64,000 nt of DNA. Source: a bacterium. GTDB lineage: Bacteria; Patescibacteria; JAEDAM01; Absconditabacterales; Absconditicoccaceae. The notes below the pieces were generated by a model. It was not told the origin of the DNA and ran no database searches. It was given only the letters and a program-made list of their open reading frames with translations. Position 1 is the first letter of the stretch. Every line of letters starts with the position of its first letter. The position numbers and the translations under genes were made by a program. The DNA is taken from the NCBI GenBank assembly GCA_017442645.1, contig JAFRZH010000031.1, forward strand, positions 1-64,000, in the 5' to 3' direction. This document shows positions 1 through 11,958 of the stretch, piece by piece.

Positions 1-93
1 ATACACTTTATTATATTTTAAAATCCTGTTTTTTGCAAAAAAATATCATGTTTTTTTACTTATTTTGTTGAAAAAGAAGAAAAATTTTGATTG

Positions 94-1515
94 ATGATCA
101 CGTTTAATGTCGAAAATAAAGGTTCGATTAATTTCGTCGCTAAACGGGATGAATGTACAAATAATGAGGGGGTAAAAGAATGGGATAATGAATGTATTAT
201 TAAGAGTTGTGAAGAATGATGGACAATAAATAGTGATAATACAGCTTGTAATCATATGTGTACAGTATATTTTACAGGGAATGACTGATATTACTGAATA
301 ATATGAACCGTATCTCCAAGTGCAAAGGAATTTCCTTGCGATTCAACTTTTTATGCAATAAAAAATGAATTACCAGTTGCAACTACTGATAATCACAATT
401 TTACTCAATGGTTATTAGGTCCAAGATGAGAACCCGCATTAAACCAGCATGGAGTCATCCCCATTTATAATTCGTGAAAAATAGTTTCTTACGCCCCAAA
501 TTATATAAAAATAGATTGATATAAAGGAAAGACTCTTTATCCAAGTTATAGCTGTAAAGCTTATTCATGACCAACTCAATGTGCTAATGCAGATTTAACT
601 ACAGATCAAATGACATGTACAAGGAGTTGTCAAGCTAAACCAGAATGTTGATCTAACAATGGGGAAACTTTAAATTCTATTCCTACAAATAACTTATGTT
701 CGACATGACACTGAAATGTTTCTTCTTTTGAGGAAAATAATCAAGGGTACACATGGGAGTGTAGTAATGGAATAACAACAGTATCGTGTAGTGCTTCTAA
801 GCCTTGATATACTTTGGAAATATATTTACCATGAAAGCATAGTATATATTTTTGTAAGACAATATATCCCTGAGATAATGCACAAACAATTATTAGCTCA
901 TTAGCGAAGTGATGATTATGTTATAATAAGATCAAGTATACCCGAACTATAGGAGATAACGATAAACCTATGTCTTATATAGCTACTTATGTTACAGGAG
1001 ATGTATCATATTATAATTGAAAGTTTACAACTGGAACTTGTACTTCAGATACTGCTTGATTTACTATGAAAACAACAGAATGTTCAAAGCCTGTCAATAT
1101 ATCCCCTTCAAAGAATTGTTTAATGGCTTCTTCCAATTGTACTTGGCAAGAAAATACAGATTTATTGGTAACATGTGAGAGTATTACAATGCCAGGATAT
1201 AATACACGATATACACAGAGAATAACTGAGTGTATAAACAGAGAATATTTGACACAAAATGCTAGTGCATTACGCTATACTCCATATGATGGATATGATT
1301 ATAAAGCTGCTGCTGTTTGTTCATTTCAATGACCAAATTATCTTGTTTCTGCAAATGATAGCAATTTTTACAATTATCAACATTACAAAGATGCGTTCTT
1401 AAACACATCATGTACAAACGGTTCTACTGATTATACTTTTTGATGATGTGAGGTATGACGAGATGTAAACAATTGATGATATTATATCAAAAGACATGTT
1501 TTTACCTGTAAATAA
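94..1515 (+). CDS. Cysteine-rich secreted/surface protein, 5' end uncertain
   Basis: The frame is open from position 22 to TAA at 1513-1515 when TGA is read as Gly; the first ATG is at 94. About 470 residues are visible, rich in Cys, Tyr, Asn, Thr and Gly, with paired-cysteine patches such as SCEEGWTINSDNTAC. The composition resembles the Cys-containing surface protein at 32.8 kb and the Cys-rich protein at 54.5 kb. No signal peptide is seen at the first ATG, so the product is probably the C-terminal part of a larger surface protein that begins before the window or in another frame just upstream; frame 2 carries a hydrophobic stretch before position 90. Function unknown. Confidence 0.6.
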
Positions 1516-1518
1516 TAA

Positions 1519-1577
1519 CAAAAAAGTCTGATTCTTCGTTCTTGTATTTATTCGTGATGGAGAGTCAGATTTTTTTT
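1519..1577. terminator. Bidirectional terminator-like hairpin built from two motif copies
   Basis: Between convergent genes, AAAAAAGTCTGA at about 1520 faces TCAGATTTTTTT at 1565 across a loop of about 33 nt. G-U pairs complete the stem, and A- and T-runs on both sides would serve both strands. Both arms are copies of the window-wide AAARTCTGA word. Confidence 0.55.
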
Positions 1578-1583
1578 GATTTT

Positions 1584-2759
1584 TTAATTTTTATCAGTAT
1601 CTCCACTAATTTCCAAAGTTAGACAGTCAATTCCTCCTCCTTCTCATAATGCCTTTTGAGTATGAAGAAAATATACTTTATCCACTCCAATACTCTGAAA
1701 ATATTCTCTCATCTGCTGATCTAAAGCTTCTATCCCTGAAGTATTGGTAATATAATATTTTTCTCCTTGTGGGGTAGTTCCACAAATTCCATTGGAATAG
1801 TTGATTTCTTGGGATTTATGACGACCTTTTTTGGAAGCTCTGGTAAAACAAGGGATTTTGGTGATTTTGTATCCTTGTTCTTGTAAGAGCTTTATGGTCT
1901 TTTTTTGAAAATCTTTACTTTTTTTATCGAGTTCTTTTAAAGCTTGGATATAGGAGTCTTTTTGTGATCTCTCAAAATGGGAATCATCGAGATTTTCAAG
2001 ATATTTGATTCATGTTTCATAGTCTGGTACTCAAATTTCTCCATCATTCAGTGGTCTATAAAACATATCGATATGAAAATCAAACTGAGGAATAAAAACG
2101 ATATTTTGTTCATCAAGTCCTAATTCTGTAGCAATCTGATTTTTAACTTTTTTTCTATTTTCTTCAGTATCGGGAAGTTGCATTGCATTGAGGGAATAGA
2201 TGAGACTTTCTTCTCCGATAATCGCTCAGGGGGCTCCTTGTGCCGTAATGGTATTGAGGACGTTCCCTCCTTCCAAATAGGTTTTCCCTTGAATCTTTTG
2301 TTCAAAGTTCCCATGATGATATAGTGCGTCTGATTGAAAATGTTGCCAATTTGCACCTTGTTCCGTGGTGGTGATTTCCGCTCTTTGAGGGGTATGATAA
2401 GGCGGAAGTGGTCTGCTCTCATCATTTTGAGGAAAATAAATTTTTCCATCATGTCTGACGATTCCAGCATCTTCGAGCCGTTTATCGTTTTTCTCTGCAA
2501 CTTCTACTTGAAATCCCAATTCTTCTCAAATTTCTTCCAATTCTTTCACATAAAGGGCATCTTCACCGTAAGGGTAATTCCCAATTTTGATACAAGTGAT
2601 GTGACGATTGAAGCCTTCAGAGTGAAATTTTTTCTTCGAGGGATCGATTTCATATTTTGCTCTTTGAATTTCCTCGTACAATGAAAGGAGAGACTGTCTT
2701 GTGTCTTGATCAGATTTTTCTTTTCCTTTTTCTTGTTCAAAATTTGTTTTCATCTTCAT
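1584..2759 (-). CDS. Guanidino-group hydrolase-like protein (agmatine/peptidyl-arginine deiminase fold)
   Basis: 391 residues, ATG at 2757-2759, TAA at 1584-1586. Features of the PAD_porph/agmatine deiminase superfamily are visible: a central LEGGNVLNT patch (residues about 163-171), FDFHIDMF with the candidate catalytic His near 229, and GGGIDCLTLEI near the C-terminus with the candidate nucleophile Cys near 380. The family hydrolyses guanidinium substrates such as agmatine or arginine. The overall sequence is divergent and the substrate cannot be named. The N-terminus carries a Lys/Ser/Asp patch (GKEKSDQD) encoded by the repeated TCAGATTTTT word at 2710. It lies 18 bp downstream of the next gene and probably belongs to the same leftward run. 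Confidence 0.6.
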
Positions 2760-2777
2760 CTTAAAAGTAAAGTAGTC

Positions 2778-4124
2778 TTATTCTTTAAATTCATCATCAT
2801 ACTGACTTTCAAAAACCGGTGGATGCCGCTTATAATATTCCTTTCGTTTTTCTTTATTGAAAATCCTATCTTTATAATCCAAAATAGTATACTCAGGCCA
2901 TTTTATAATTTTTTCTATTTTCTTTTTGATTTTCGGAGTTAAGCCAAAAATCATGGTATATTCTACGATTAAATCAATATCTTCCTTTTGTTCCTCAAAA
3001 ATAGCCTTTCGTTTGGGGAGTTCACACTTCCTTAAAAATTTTCTATATCACAATAAATAATTTCTCAATTTATATCCTTCTTCGGTGTAATTTTGTACAT
3101 GAGTATCTATAACAGAAACAATAAATGTTCCACAAAAGAGAAGATATAAAATCCAAACATTGATCCAGAATCAAACGGTTAATGCTAAAACACAAGCTCA
3201 TCCAAAACAGATCAATAAAACTTGAAACATCGAAATGCTATTCACTTTTTTGCGGGAAATATAATCTCTCTCTTTTTTAAATCGTTTCTTTTCATAACCA
3301 TAGTGTTTCAGATTTTTTTTCGCCTTTTCTCGATCGATTAAGCATACATTAAAAAGATTTACTTTACCATCTGTATCATCTCTAAAAAACTCAGAAAAGA
3401 TATCTTTTTCATATTGAGGGTAATGAGCAGGCATTTCTTTGAGTTTAGAGACAAGTGTTTTATATATTCAGTGCTTTTTTGTTTTCCAATATGCTATAGG
3501 GATAAAAATACATCACAATCCAATCACTACCGCTCGATAACCTCGTAGTAAATGGAAGCTAGGATCACTAATATAGAACCAACTTATAAAAATAGAACAG
3601 ATTATTAAGACTTTATAAAAAAGGGATATATTTCAGAGAAATTCGTATCGAAAAGGATTTTTTAGTTTTCTGGTTTTGACGGTAATCAAATTTTCTTTTT
3701 GCCACTTATAAAATAAGGTATCTAAAATCCTTTCTGAAGGATATTCGTCAACTAAAAGTCCCGCTTCAATAGCATTGATTCATTTTGGAGGAGTAAAGTT
3801 GATGACAATAGGATATATTGAATTAAATTTTCTCAATTCTTTTTCAATTTTTCTTTTTTCTTTGGTTCTCATGAGATAAATGTAAATATCAACGAATAGA
3901 AAAAGTACAATAAAACTATTAATAACATAATCTATCGTTTTCCTATTAAAATCATTTTTTAGACTTTCTTGTTTTTGTTGATGTGATACTTCTTGGAGAT
4001 GTTGGAGAGTTTTGATGATTTGATTTTCACTCTTTTCTGCAAAAACATTTCCAAAAAGAGGAAAAAATCCTGAGAGTATCAAGGATATAATGATTAAAAA
4101 CTTCATTCCTATTGTTTTCTTCAT
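2778..4124 (-). CDS. DUF2207-type membrane protein, shortened N-terminus
   Basis: 448 residues. A hydrophobic start (residues 7-29, ending in NVFAEKS) looks like a signal peptide or signal anchor. A second membrane segment lies near residues 68-85, with further pairs around 170-210 and 290-330. The C-terminal part has the pattern of the DUF2207 family: RNYLLGYRKFLRKCELPK followed by an acidic segment and a VEYTMIFGL-like motif. Typical DUF2207 proteins have a large extracytoplasmic beta domain between the first two membrane segments; here only about 40 residues separate them. Function of the family is unknown. It sits 31 bp downstream of the pseudouridine synthase. Confidence 0.6.
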
Positions 4125-4155
4125 AGCTTTAAATATTTCAACAGATAAATCTCTC

Positions 4156-5046
4156 TTAAATCTCCAAACTGATCATTTTCCCTTGAGGATTCTGAAAAAT
4201 AACTTTATAAGCGGTAAGTTGAAGCGGTAGACTATTTTCTTTCCCATAAAGATAATCTCCTACAATGGGTAATCCATGATGTGATAAATGATATCTAATT
4301 TGATGTGTTCTTCCCGTTAAAATTTGAAGATAGACTTTGACGAAGGATCAGATTTTTTCTATTTTTTCTATCTTTGTAATTCCCATTTTTGGAGTAGTGT
4401 TGGGAACTTTTGCGATAACTTCTTCTTGGATGTAGTAGGGGAGATGATTTTCGATTTGTTTCAAAAATTCTGCTCCTTGAGGCGTGATTTCACAAGTGGC
4501 ACGGTAAAATTTTTGAAGAGGAGCAGCTTCTTTTTCTTCGATCGTTTCGCTTTCAGATTTTGCTTGGAAAAGTTGCTTAAAATGGCCGAGTCCTTTTTCG
4601 GTCTTCGCGATAATGAGGAGTCCATCTGTATCTTTATCCAATCTGTGAATCAGCCCCGCTCTGATAAAATTATTGTAAGTAGGAAGATTTTTGAAATGCT
4701 GATAGAGAAATCCTACCACTGAAGGAGTCTTAAGGTCCCAAATGCTATTTGGATGAGAAAGTACTCCTTTAGGCTTATTGAGAACGAGATAATCTTCTTC
4801 TTCATAGACAATCGGAATCTCGATTCCTGGACATTCATCCAAAATAAGCGGACTGAGATATCTTTCGAGATTGTCAATGGTAATGAGGTCATTATTCCTG
4901 AGTTTGTAGGATTTTTTCGTTTCTTTCCCATTGACGGTAATTCCCCCTCTTTCGATGATATGATGAAAAAAATTCCTTGAATATGCAAATTTTTCAGGAA
5001 GCCATTTATCGATTCTTTCGCCTTCGCCTTCATAGGTGATTTCCAT
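4156..5046 (-). CDS. RluA/RluD-family 23S rRNA pseudouridine synthase
   Basis: 296 residues, close to family length. An S4-like RNA-binding start ([11 protein letters not shown] with [12 protein letters not shown]) is followed by the catalytic domain with [12 protein letters not shown] and the signature [12 protein letters not shown]; Asp137 is the expected catalytic residue. C-terminal [12 protein letters not shown] is also family-typical. It converts specific uridines in large-subunit rRNA to pseudouridine. An acid/Lys insert near residues 165-180 interrupts the domain. The exact site specificity (RluC, RluD or other) cannot be assigned from the sequence. Confidence 0.9.
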
Positions 5047-5152
5047 CCTCCAAAAAGAAAAATAAAAGTCTGATGAAAGATTAAAGTTTCGGTTTGCTTT
5101 TGCAAGGGAGATTTTGTTTGTTATAGTAGATTTGTTGTGTCACCATTTGAAT

Positions 5153-5181
5153 AAAAAAAGGACACCAACCTTGATGTCCTT
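5153..5181 (-). terminator. Intrinsic terminator of pyruvate kinase
   Basis: On the minus strand AAGGACA pairs with TGTCCTT (5158-5164 with 5175-5181) and is followed by seven T. It starts 20 bp after the pyk stop. Confidence 0.8.
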
Positions 5182-5200
5182 CAGATTTTTCTTCTTTTTC

Positions 5201-6604
5201 CTATTTTACGGTTACGATTTTCATCAATGGACTATTACTCATTTCTTCTCCATCGCGGATAATGAGAACTTTTTCTCCAGAATTGAGATGTTCAGAATTG
5301 ATTAATGTTTTGATTACTTCTTCTTCGAGGTTGTCTCCGAAAGTGATTTGCATCCCGTGGATTCCATAAAGGTGATGAAGTTCATGATAAACTTGATCCG
5401 AATCTACGAAATAGAACACTTCCTGATTTGGTCTATTTCATGCGATAAGAAGTGCGTTTTCATCGTTATGAGAACATACGACGATAGCACGAAGATCACG
5501 ATCATCAGCCAAAGCAAGTGCATTTCTGAAAAGGAGTCTTTTGTCTTCTTTTTCTTCGTTATAAGGATAGACTTCGAAATCTTCATGTTCATTTCGCATA
5601 TGTTTTTCTGCTTCTGTCACGGTTTTTCTCATGATGGTTACGGATTCTACAGGATATTCTCCAGCTGCCGTTTCATCAGAAAGCATAACAGCACTTGCTC
5701 CTCCTGTTACGGCATGATAAACGTCAGAAACTTCTGCTCTGGTTGGAAAAGGAGAATGTACCATGCTTTTCAAAAGTTCTGTAGCCATGATACAAGGTTT
5801 TCCATAAGCACTACAGATATCTAAAATCATGTCTTGATAATAGGGGAGTGTTTCGATAGGAATTTCAATTCCAAGATCTCCTCTGGCAATCATGATAGCA
5901 TCAGATTTCTTTACGATTTCTTCGATATTATCGAGTCCTTCTTGATTTTCGATTTTGGAAATGATTTTGATGTGTTCTGCATTATTTTCTTTTAAAAATG
6001 CTCTAATTTCTTCGATATTCCCCACATTTCTAATGAAAGACGCAGCGATATAATTGATCCCGTTTTCGATTCAGAATTTTAGATCTTTTTTGTCTTTTTC
6101 TGTAAGTCCAGGTAATCTCAATTTTATTCCTGGGAAATTCATGTGTCTTCTGGAACCGATAGAGCAGTGATTCTGTGATTCTACGAGAAGATATTCAGTA
6201 TGTACTTCTTTTACGATCACACTCATTAATCCTGATTCGATCGCAATCGTATCTCAAGGTTTCAAATCTTCCAAAAGATAAGGATAATCAGATAATAAAT
6301 CTGAAGGTTTCTCAAGTTTTGTTTGGTCAACGAAGATTCTGAATTGTTCTCCCGTTTGATATTCATACGTTTCTTCTCTAGCTCCTGTTCTTACTTCAGG
6401 ACCTTTGGTGTCGAGTAAAATCCCTAAATTCGTTGTTCCTTCTGCATTAAGTTGATGAATCCTTTTTACGAGTGGTTCTACCGCTTCAGGTTGTGCATGA
6501 GAAAAATTAAATCTGACGATATTTACTCCTGCTTGATGGATAGCGAGTAATTTTTCTTCAGAGTAAGTATCTCTGATCGTTGCAATGATTTTTGTTTTAT
6601 TCAT
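5201..6604 (-). CDS. pyk: Pyruvate kinase
   Basis: 467 residues, the normal length. Motifs in order: NIVRFNFSHA, LDTKGPEVRTG, GINYIAASFIR, KIENQEGLDNI (about 217), IMIARGDLGIEIP (about 237-249), and PTRAEVSDVYHAV. These carry the phosphate-, metal- and pyruvate-binding residues. The enzyme transfers phosphate from phosphoenolpyruvate to ADP, the last ATP-yielding step of glycolysis, in the cytoplasm. The usual TQMLESM motif reads ATELLKSM. TGA occurs at several family-invariant Gly positions. It is monocistronic, with a terminator downstream and a divergent promoter region shared with rnpA (6605-6761). Confidence 0.95.
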
Positions 6605-6761
6605 AACTGCGATAAAAAAATAAAATTACCTTATTATAAAAAATATGACGAAAAAAGCAAAAGGAAATTAAGCTTAACATTCATTAATGAGAATTTTTGT
6701 TTTTTCTTGAAAACAGAAGTTCTTTTATTATAGTGAAACAAGTTTTATTCTTCTGAAGAAC

Positions 6762-7163
6762 ATGTTGAAAAAAATTTTTCATCTTAAGTCGAAGGAAGTA
6801 AATTATCTTACCAAAAAGAGGAATTATTTTTCGAAAGGAATTTTTAGTTTTTTTTATATCCCTCAATATCCCAATAAACAGTATCATCAATGTTCTTTTC
6901 ATGTTACCATAAAGCTATCCAAAAGTGCAGTGTGGAGAAATTTTGTTAGAAGGATTATTATGAAATATTTGGAAGAAAATCAGCGAGTATTGCAAGATTT
7001 TCAGGGAAAATATTTTAAATTTTTTATCAATATTAATAAGAATACTTTGATTCCTCTGCAATCATTTATTGAACAGAGAGATAAAACTTCAATAAAAAAC
7101 TATCTTCTCAATGAATTTCAGATTTCTTTTACTTCTTTTCAAAAATTTATATGCAAAAAATAA
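6762..7163 (+). CDS. rnpA: Ribonuclease P protein component
   Basis: 133 residues, basic. The central KLSKSAVWRNFVRRIIMKYL corresponds to the RNR signature of RnpA, and an N-terminal TKKRNYFSKG segment precedes it. RnpA binds RNase P RNA and helps mature tRNA 5' ends. The sequence is divergent and very Lys/Phe/Ile-rich, as expected at this base composition. It is followed by the permease gene with a TAATG overlap. In many bacteria rpmH precedes and yidC follows rnpA; neither is here. Confidence 0.8.
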   Translation: MLKKIFHLKSKEVNYLTKKRNYFSKGIFSFFYIPQYPNKQYHQCSFHVTIKLSKSAVWRNFVRRIIMKYLEENQRVLQDFQGKYFKFFININKNTLIPLQSFIEQRDKTSIKNYLLNEFQISFTSFQKFICKK

Positions 7164-8626
7164 TGTTATTTTTCAAAAATGTACGACTAAAAATAGTAAT
7201 TTTCATCAAAAAAATTCAACAACGATGGAAAAATAAGTGTACTTTACCTTATCAAGATGAAAGTCAGTGGAAATTTCCAGGAGAAAAAAAAGAGAAAACT
7301 CCTTCACTTCAAAAGCAATTTGTTCTTTTTTGGGGAATTTGACTTCTTTTTGTAATATTATGAGCAATCCTTTATAATACTCTTTCTTATGTCTTTATGC
7401 TTATTGCTGCTTTTATTTGTTCTCTTGCACTTGAAACGGTGATTGCTTTTTGGGCAAGATTAACACGTAGTAGAGGCGTGGGAATTTTGATTGCTTACTT
7501 CTTGATGGTAGTGTTCCTATTATCAGGATTCTTTATATTGGTTCCCTTCTTTCTGGGACGATGAACAGAGATCCTTCAGTCTTTGGTTACTTTTTTTCAA
7601 ACTGTTCAAGGAGAAATTGCTGAACAGGGAATTGAGGTTTATATTAGAAGCATTTCATGGATGCCAGAAAGTCTTGGAGAAGAGATTATTGACTATATTC
7701 AGACTTCTAATGCGGAAACTATTCTTCCAACTCTTACCGAAAATATGGGTAAAATCATTAATTTTTCAAGTTCTTATCTTAAGCTGATAGGAGAATATGC
7801 TGTAAATATTTTTTGATGATTTTTCTGAGCAACGGGAAAGGTAATTATCTTTTTCACTCTTTCTATCTTTTTTTCTATTTCTCATTTTAAAGTAAAGTAT
7901 AGTATTAAATATCTTTTTCGTAATACCGAAAAATTTCAAGAAAAAGTTGATGAGATTTATAAGTCTATTGAAAATCGATTGAAATCGCAATTGTTACTTT
8001 GTGTTTTTATTGGAATTGCATCATATATTGGATTGAATATTTTGAGTTTGATAGGATATGATATCCCTCAAAAAGGAGTATTAGCAATTCTTGCAGGTCT
8101 TTTTGAAATAATTCCTTATCTTGGACCTTATCTTGGACTCCTTCCAGCTGCAATTTTTTGAATTTTTTTTCATGGGTTATGAGGATTCTTGGCTGTCGTG
8201 ATTCTTTATATCATTATTCAACAAAGTGAGGAAAAAATTCTTGTTCCTTATCTTATGAGTAAAACGCTTTGAATTAGTCCTCTTTTGATTTTTATCTGTA
8301 TGCTTATTGCTGGATCAATTATGGGAATAGTTGGAATTGTTTTTGCAGTTCCTCTTGCAGTAATAGTATCTATTATTTTTTCAATTCCTTCTCCACAAAA
8401 GCACCAAGAAAAGTTACAAAAACACCATCTTGAAACTCAAAAAGGAAGTGGATTATGAATGGTTTCTTCTCCATCTAAAGAAAAAAAAGAAGAAAACTCT
8501 GAAGAAACTCCTGTAGCAAAAAATCTTGAACAAGAACTCCTAAAAAATAAGTTTCTTCAAAGTGAAAAAAAGATGAAAAAGGCAAAAGAAACAGAAAAAA
8601 TAAAAAAACAATTGTATGAAATTTAA
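7163..8626 (+). CDS. AI-2E family (PerM/YdiK-like) transporter
   Basis: 487 residues from the ATG that overlaps the rnpA stop as TAATG; an in-frame ATG at 7151 is the alternative. About eight hydrophobic segments are present, with the family C-terminal pattern PYLGPYLGLLPA, followed by QSEEKILVPYLMSKTLGISPLLI and GIVGIVFAVPLAV. Family members are membrane exporters or exchangers of various small molecules, and the substrate cannot be inferred. The last 80 residues form a charged Lys/Glu tail. Many Gly in the membrane segments are TGA. Confidence 0.85.
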
Positions 8627-8631
8627 TTTTT

Positions 8632-8637
8632 TATAAT
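8632..8637 (+). promoter_or_regulatory. -10 box for a possibly leaderless transcript
   Basis: TATAAT ends six bases before the ATG at 8644, so transcription from it would start at or next to the start codon. No good -35 box at 17 bp is seen. Confidence 0.4.
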
Positions 8638-8643
8638 GATCTC

Positions 8644-9579
8644 ATGACTCTTGTCTCTGATTTAATAGAAGAAATTTGTGAAGAAAAACATATCATTTGT
8701 GAAAGTTTGTCTTATGGACGAATCTTGAAACTCCAAAAAACTAATAAAACGCGTTTTATTATAGGGATAAATTTTGATCTTAATACCAAATCTGTTTCGA
8801 TGATTCTTAATGATAAGTATGCAACCTATGAGGTTTTAAGGAGTTTTGATATTCCTATCATTGAACATCAAATCCTGTTTACTTCAAATTCTCGTTTCTG
8901 TGATTGACTTGGGACTTTTGAAAAGGCTTTATGAATTTTTCATGCATATCACGATGATGTAGTAATAAAACCCAATAAAGGAAGTGAGGGAAATGGAGTT
9001 TTTCATTGTACAGATTCTGTAACATTAGAAAAAAAACTTTTCCTTTTATTGAAGGAGCATTTTAGTGTAAGTATTTGTCCTTTTTATCGTATTAAAACAG
9101 AATATAGGATTTTCTATCTCGATGGGAAGATTGAATTTATGTATAGTAAAGTGAAACCGGTCTTGATTTGAGATGGTCTTTCAAATGTTGAAGAACTTTT
9201 AAAACAGTTTAATCAGCATTTCCCTAATAAGGCTATTTTCAGAGAAAATTTAGAGATTAATGATTTAAATTATATTCCTCAAAGAGGAGAAAAATATGAA
9301 TTTTCTTGGAAATTTAATCTTTCAGGGGGAGCTCAAGTGAATTTAGAGGTGTCGGATTTTGCAAGAGAAAATATTGAAAAAATAGTTCATAAAGTAGCAA
9401 CTTGTTTGAATGTAAGGTTTGTAACAATTGATATTATTCAAGATGAAAATGATCAATTTTTTGTGATGGAAATTAATGGAAATGTTTGTTTGTCTCAATT
9501 TATTCATCTTGTCGCAGAAGGAAGAAATATAGCAAAAAGCATTTATGCAAAAGCGATAGATACCATGTTTAATGATTAA
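8644..9579 (+). CDS. ATP-grasp enzyme
   Basis: 311 residues. The ATP-grasp core is visible: DVVIKPNKGSEGNGVFHC (glycine-rich lid and Lys), KTEYRIFYLDGKIEFMYSK, and FVTIDIIQDENDQFFVMEINGNVCLSQ with the Glu/Asn that bind metal. It resembles the ATP-grasp domain of RimK or cyanophycin-synthetase-like carboxylate-amine ligases. These couple ATP hydrolysis to formation of an amide or peptide bond; substrates here are unknown. Its tail overlaps the end of the convergent flavoprotein gene by 11 bp. Confidence 0.75.
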
Positions 9580-10642
9580 AATATTCACAGCAAGCAAATG
9601 CACTGCTTCGACATCGTTGAAGATTAAATCATCATGTTTCTCCTGTTACGTCAATAGTTTCTCCCAAGAAAAAAAGTCCAGGAATTTTTTTTGTTTGACA
9701 ATAGCAATCTAATTCTTTAGTTAAAATTCCTCATCAGCAAACTTTAGCTTCATCAAATCCTCTTTTTCAAGTCAATTCTGTTGAAAAAAAATATTCTGGT
9801 AGTTTATTGCTATGAAATCATAAGTATGCTAAGAGTTTTTTTGTTATTTCTTGTTTTTTTATGGTTAATTTACAAGAAAAAAGGTGGGAATCTTTCTGAG
9901 AATCTCGATAAAGACTTGCATTGAAAACGCTGGGACCAGAAATTCATCGATGAGTAAATAACAGAGGTCCATATTCTTTATAAATTGTAGTATTTTTGTA
10001 TTTTAGTTCAAATTGTGCAATGACCGAGCTTCCAGAAAGACTTGAAACATCTTTTTGGGTATTCATTCCGACTAATGCAGGATAAAACTTTTGAAATCAA
10101 AGAGAAAAATGGTTTGCAATATGTTCGGCGAGATTTGTACTTCATAACGAAGGAATACTAGTTGATCCTGTCGAAATAATTACATTTTTTGCAGAAAAAG
10201 TTTTTGTTTCTGATTGGATATGAAAAATATTATCCTCTTTTGTAATATTTTTAACTTCAGTATTTTCAATTATTATCCCCTTACTTTTTGTAAAATCTAA
10301 AAGCTTTTGATGAAAAGGTTTGACTTTTTGATCAAGGAGAATCCTTCCATTATTTTCTTCGTGGAAAGCGATATCGTGTTCTTTTAAAAAAGATAAAAAG
10401 TCTGAACTAGAATATTGTTGTAACATGTTTTCTACGAATGTTTGATGTTTAGGATAATAATGGTTTTTATTTGCAAAAAGATTGGTAATATTTCCTCTTC
10501 ATTTTGCCGATAAAAGTAATTTCTGAGCTGGAACTTCATTTTTTTCAATGAGGAGTACCTTTAGATTTTGAGGAAGATAATAAGTACAGAAGAGTCAACT
10601 AGGTCCTGCACCAATAATAACAATATCAAAAATAGTGTCCAT
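9569..10642 (-). CDS. HI0933/YhiN-like FAD-dependent flavoprotein
   Basis: 357 residues. It begins with a Rossmann dinucleotide motif IVIIGAGPSGLFCTYYL (residues 6-22), then KLLLSAKGRGNITN, which is the family's SGNGRCN-like motif in altered form. It ends with FLGETIDVTGETGGFNLQ, a hallmark of the HI0933 family. Members bind FAD; their physiological reaction is poorly defined. Several conserved glycines, including GAGPSG, are encoded by TGA. It starts 8 bp after the DedA-PAP2 stop and is likely co-transcribed with it. Confidence 0.85.
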
Positions 10643-10650
10643 AAAGATAC

Positions 10651-11958
10651 TTATTCATTTAAAAGATTTAGAATTCTTTTTTGGGAAGTCAGAGTTATTT
10701 CCTTTTTTTTATCTTTATGAGATTGAAAAATGACTTTCCATATTAAAATATTTAAGGTTAAGACAAAAATCCCTAGTAGTATTCCACCAATAATATCAAT
10801 AGTTTGATAAGCATATTCTTGTAATGTTGCGAATCCAATAATGATTCCAATGATTCATGCTCAACAACAACTTCCGTAACGAAAGACTTTATTCTTGATA
10901 AGCGGTTGAAATACATATCGAATTAGAAGAAAAAGAACGATGCTTGTCATTGCATATCATGAAGGATAAGAAAAATCATTAAGGATAGAGATAGACTGTG
11001 TCCCTTGTAAATGTTTACCAATAAGAGCTTTAATAATAGGAAAAGCAAATACGCAACTTATAATACTTGAAAAAAATACGGAAAGATAATATAACATTTT
11101 TTTACGATGAAGGAAAAAAATGATAATGATTCCTATAATTCCAATACTTTGAAATGAAAAATGGTGACTAATTTCACTCATTATATTGCTTAAAAAAGGA
11201 TATTGGATAATTTTTTCAAATATGGTGAGGTCAATTTCTGTAAAAAGAGGAATTCCATTAACATATTGTTGGGTAATTAATCCTAATAAAAAAACAGAAC
11301 AAATAGAAATCAGACTAATCATTGTGAAAGTCTTATTAAAGATATTGTATTTGCTTTTCATAATTCGAGAAAAAATTCCAATGCTTACAGCAATAATTCA
11401 TCATCGAGCGAGAAACGTTCCCATAGTTTTCGCTACAAAGACATAACTTTCTCCTAGAATAAATCCGAGTAAAATAAAAGAAAAAGCCCAGATGATGCTA
11501 CTTCCAATACTATACAAGAGAAATTTTGAAAACTTGATTTTTGAAATTCCAGACATAAAAGGGATAAACCCTCTGATTCATCCATAGAATTTTACCAAAA
11601 ACATTCCAATAAAAAGGTTTTTTGTAGTAAGTTCTCTTACTTTTTCAAAAACAGAATCGGAAATCGGAATCCACTTTTTTGTTTTTTCGAAAAAAGTCAT
11701 TCCATATTTCTTTCATAAAGTATAAGAGAAAACTTCCCCAATAAAAGCTCCAACAATCGCATAGGTAATAATAATAGGAAGAGAAATAAGGTGAATATTT
11801 GCTAAAAATCCAGAAATACAGAGTAAAAGCCAACAAGGATACAAAAAACCAAAAGGAGGAATCCCCTCAATAATTGCACCAAGAAAGATGACTAAATACG
11901 TAATACATTGTACTAGAAATGGGGAAAGCTGCATAAGTCGTTCAACGAACTGTTCCAT
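10651..11958 (-). CDS. DedA-PAP2 fusion membrane protein with degenerate phosphatase site
   Basis: 435 residues in one frame. Residues 1-200 are a DedA domain (ITYLVIFLGAIIEGIPPFG, GAFIGEVFSYTLG, then FYGGIRGFIPFMSG). Residues 200-435 are a PAP2-like six-helix domain. In true PAP2 enzymes PSGH and SRxxxGxHxxxD supply the catalytic histidines. Here the first reads PSGYAMTS and the last reads EYAYQTIDIIGG, so both histidines appear to be missing. DedA proteins include undecaprenyl-phosphate and lipid flippases; PAP2 domains dephosphorylate lipid carriers. This fusion suggests a role in lipid-carrier handling, but the phosphatase half may be inactive. Confidence 0.8.

Noticed and set aside
10651..11361. 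Separate PAP2 gene starting at 11361
   Set aside because: The DedA part upstream is in the same frame with only TGA codons between, so it is one fused gene.
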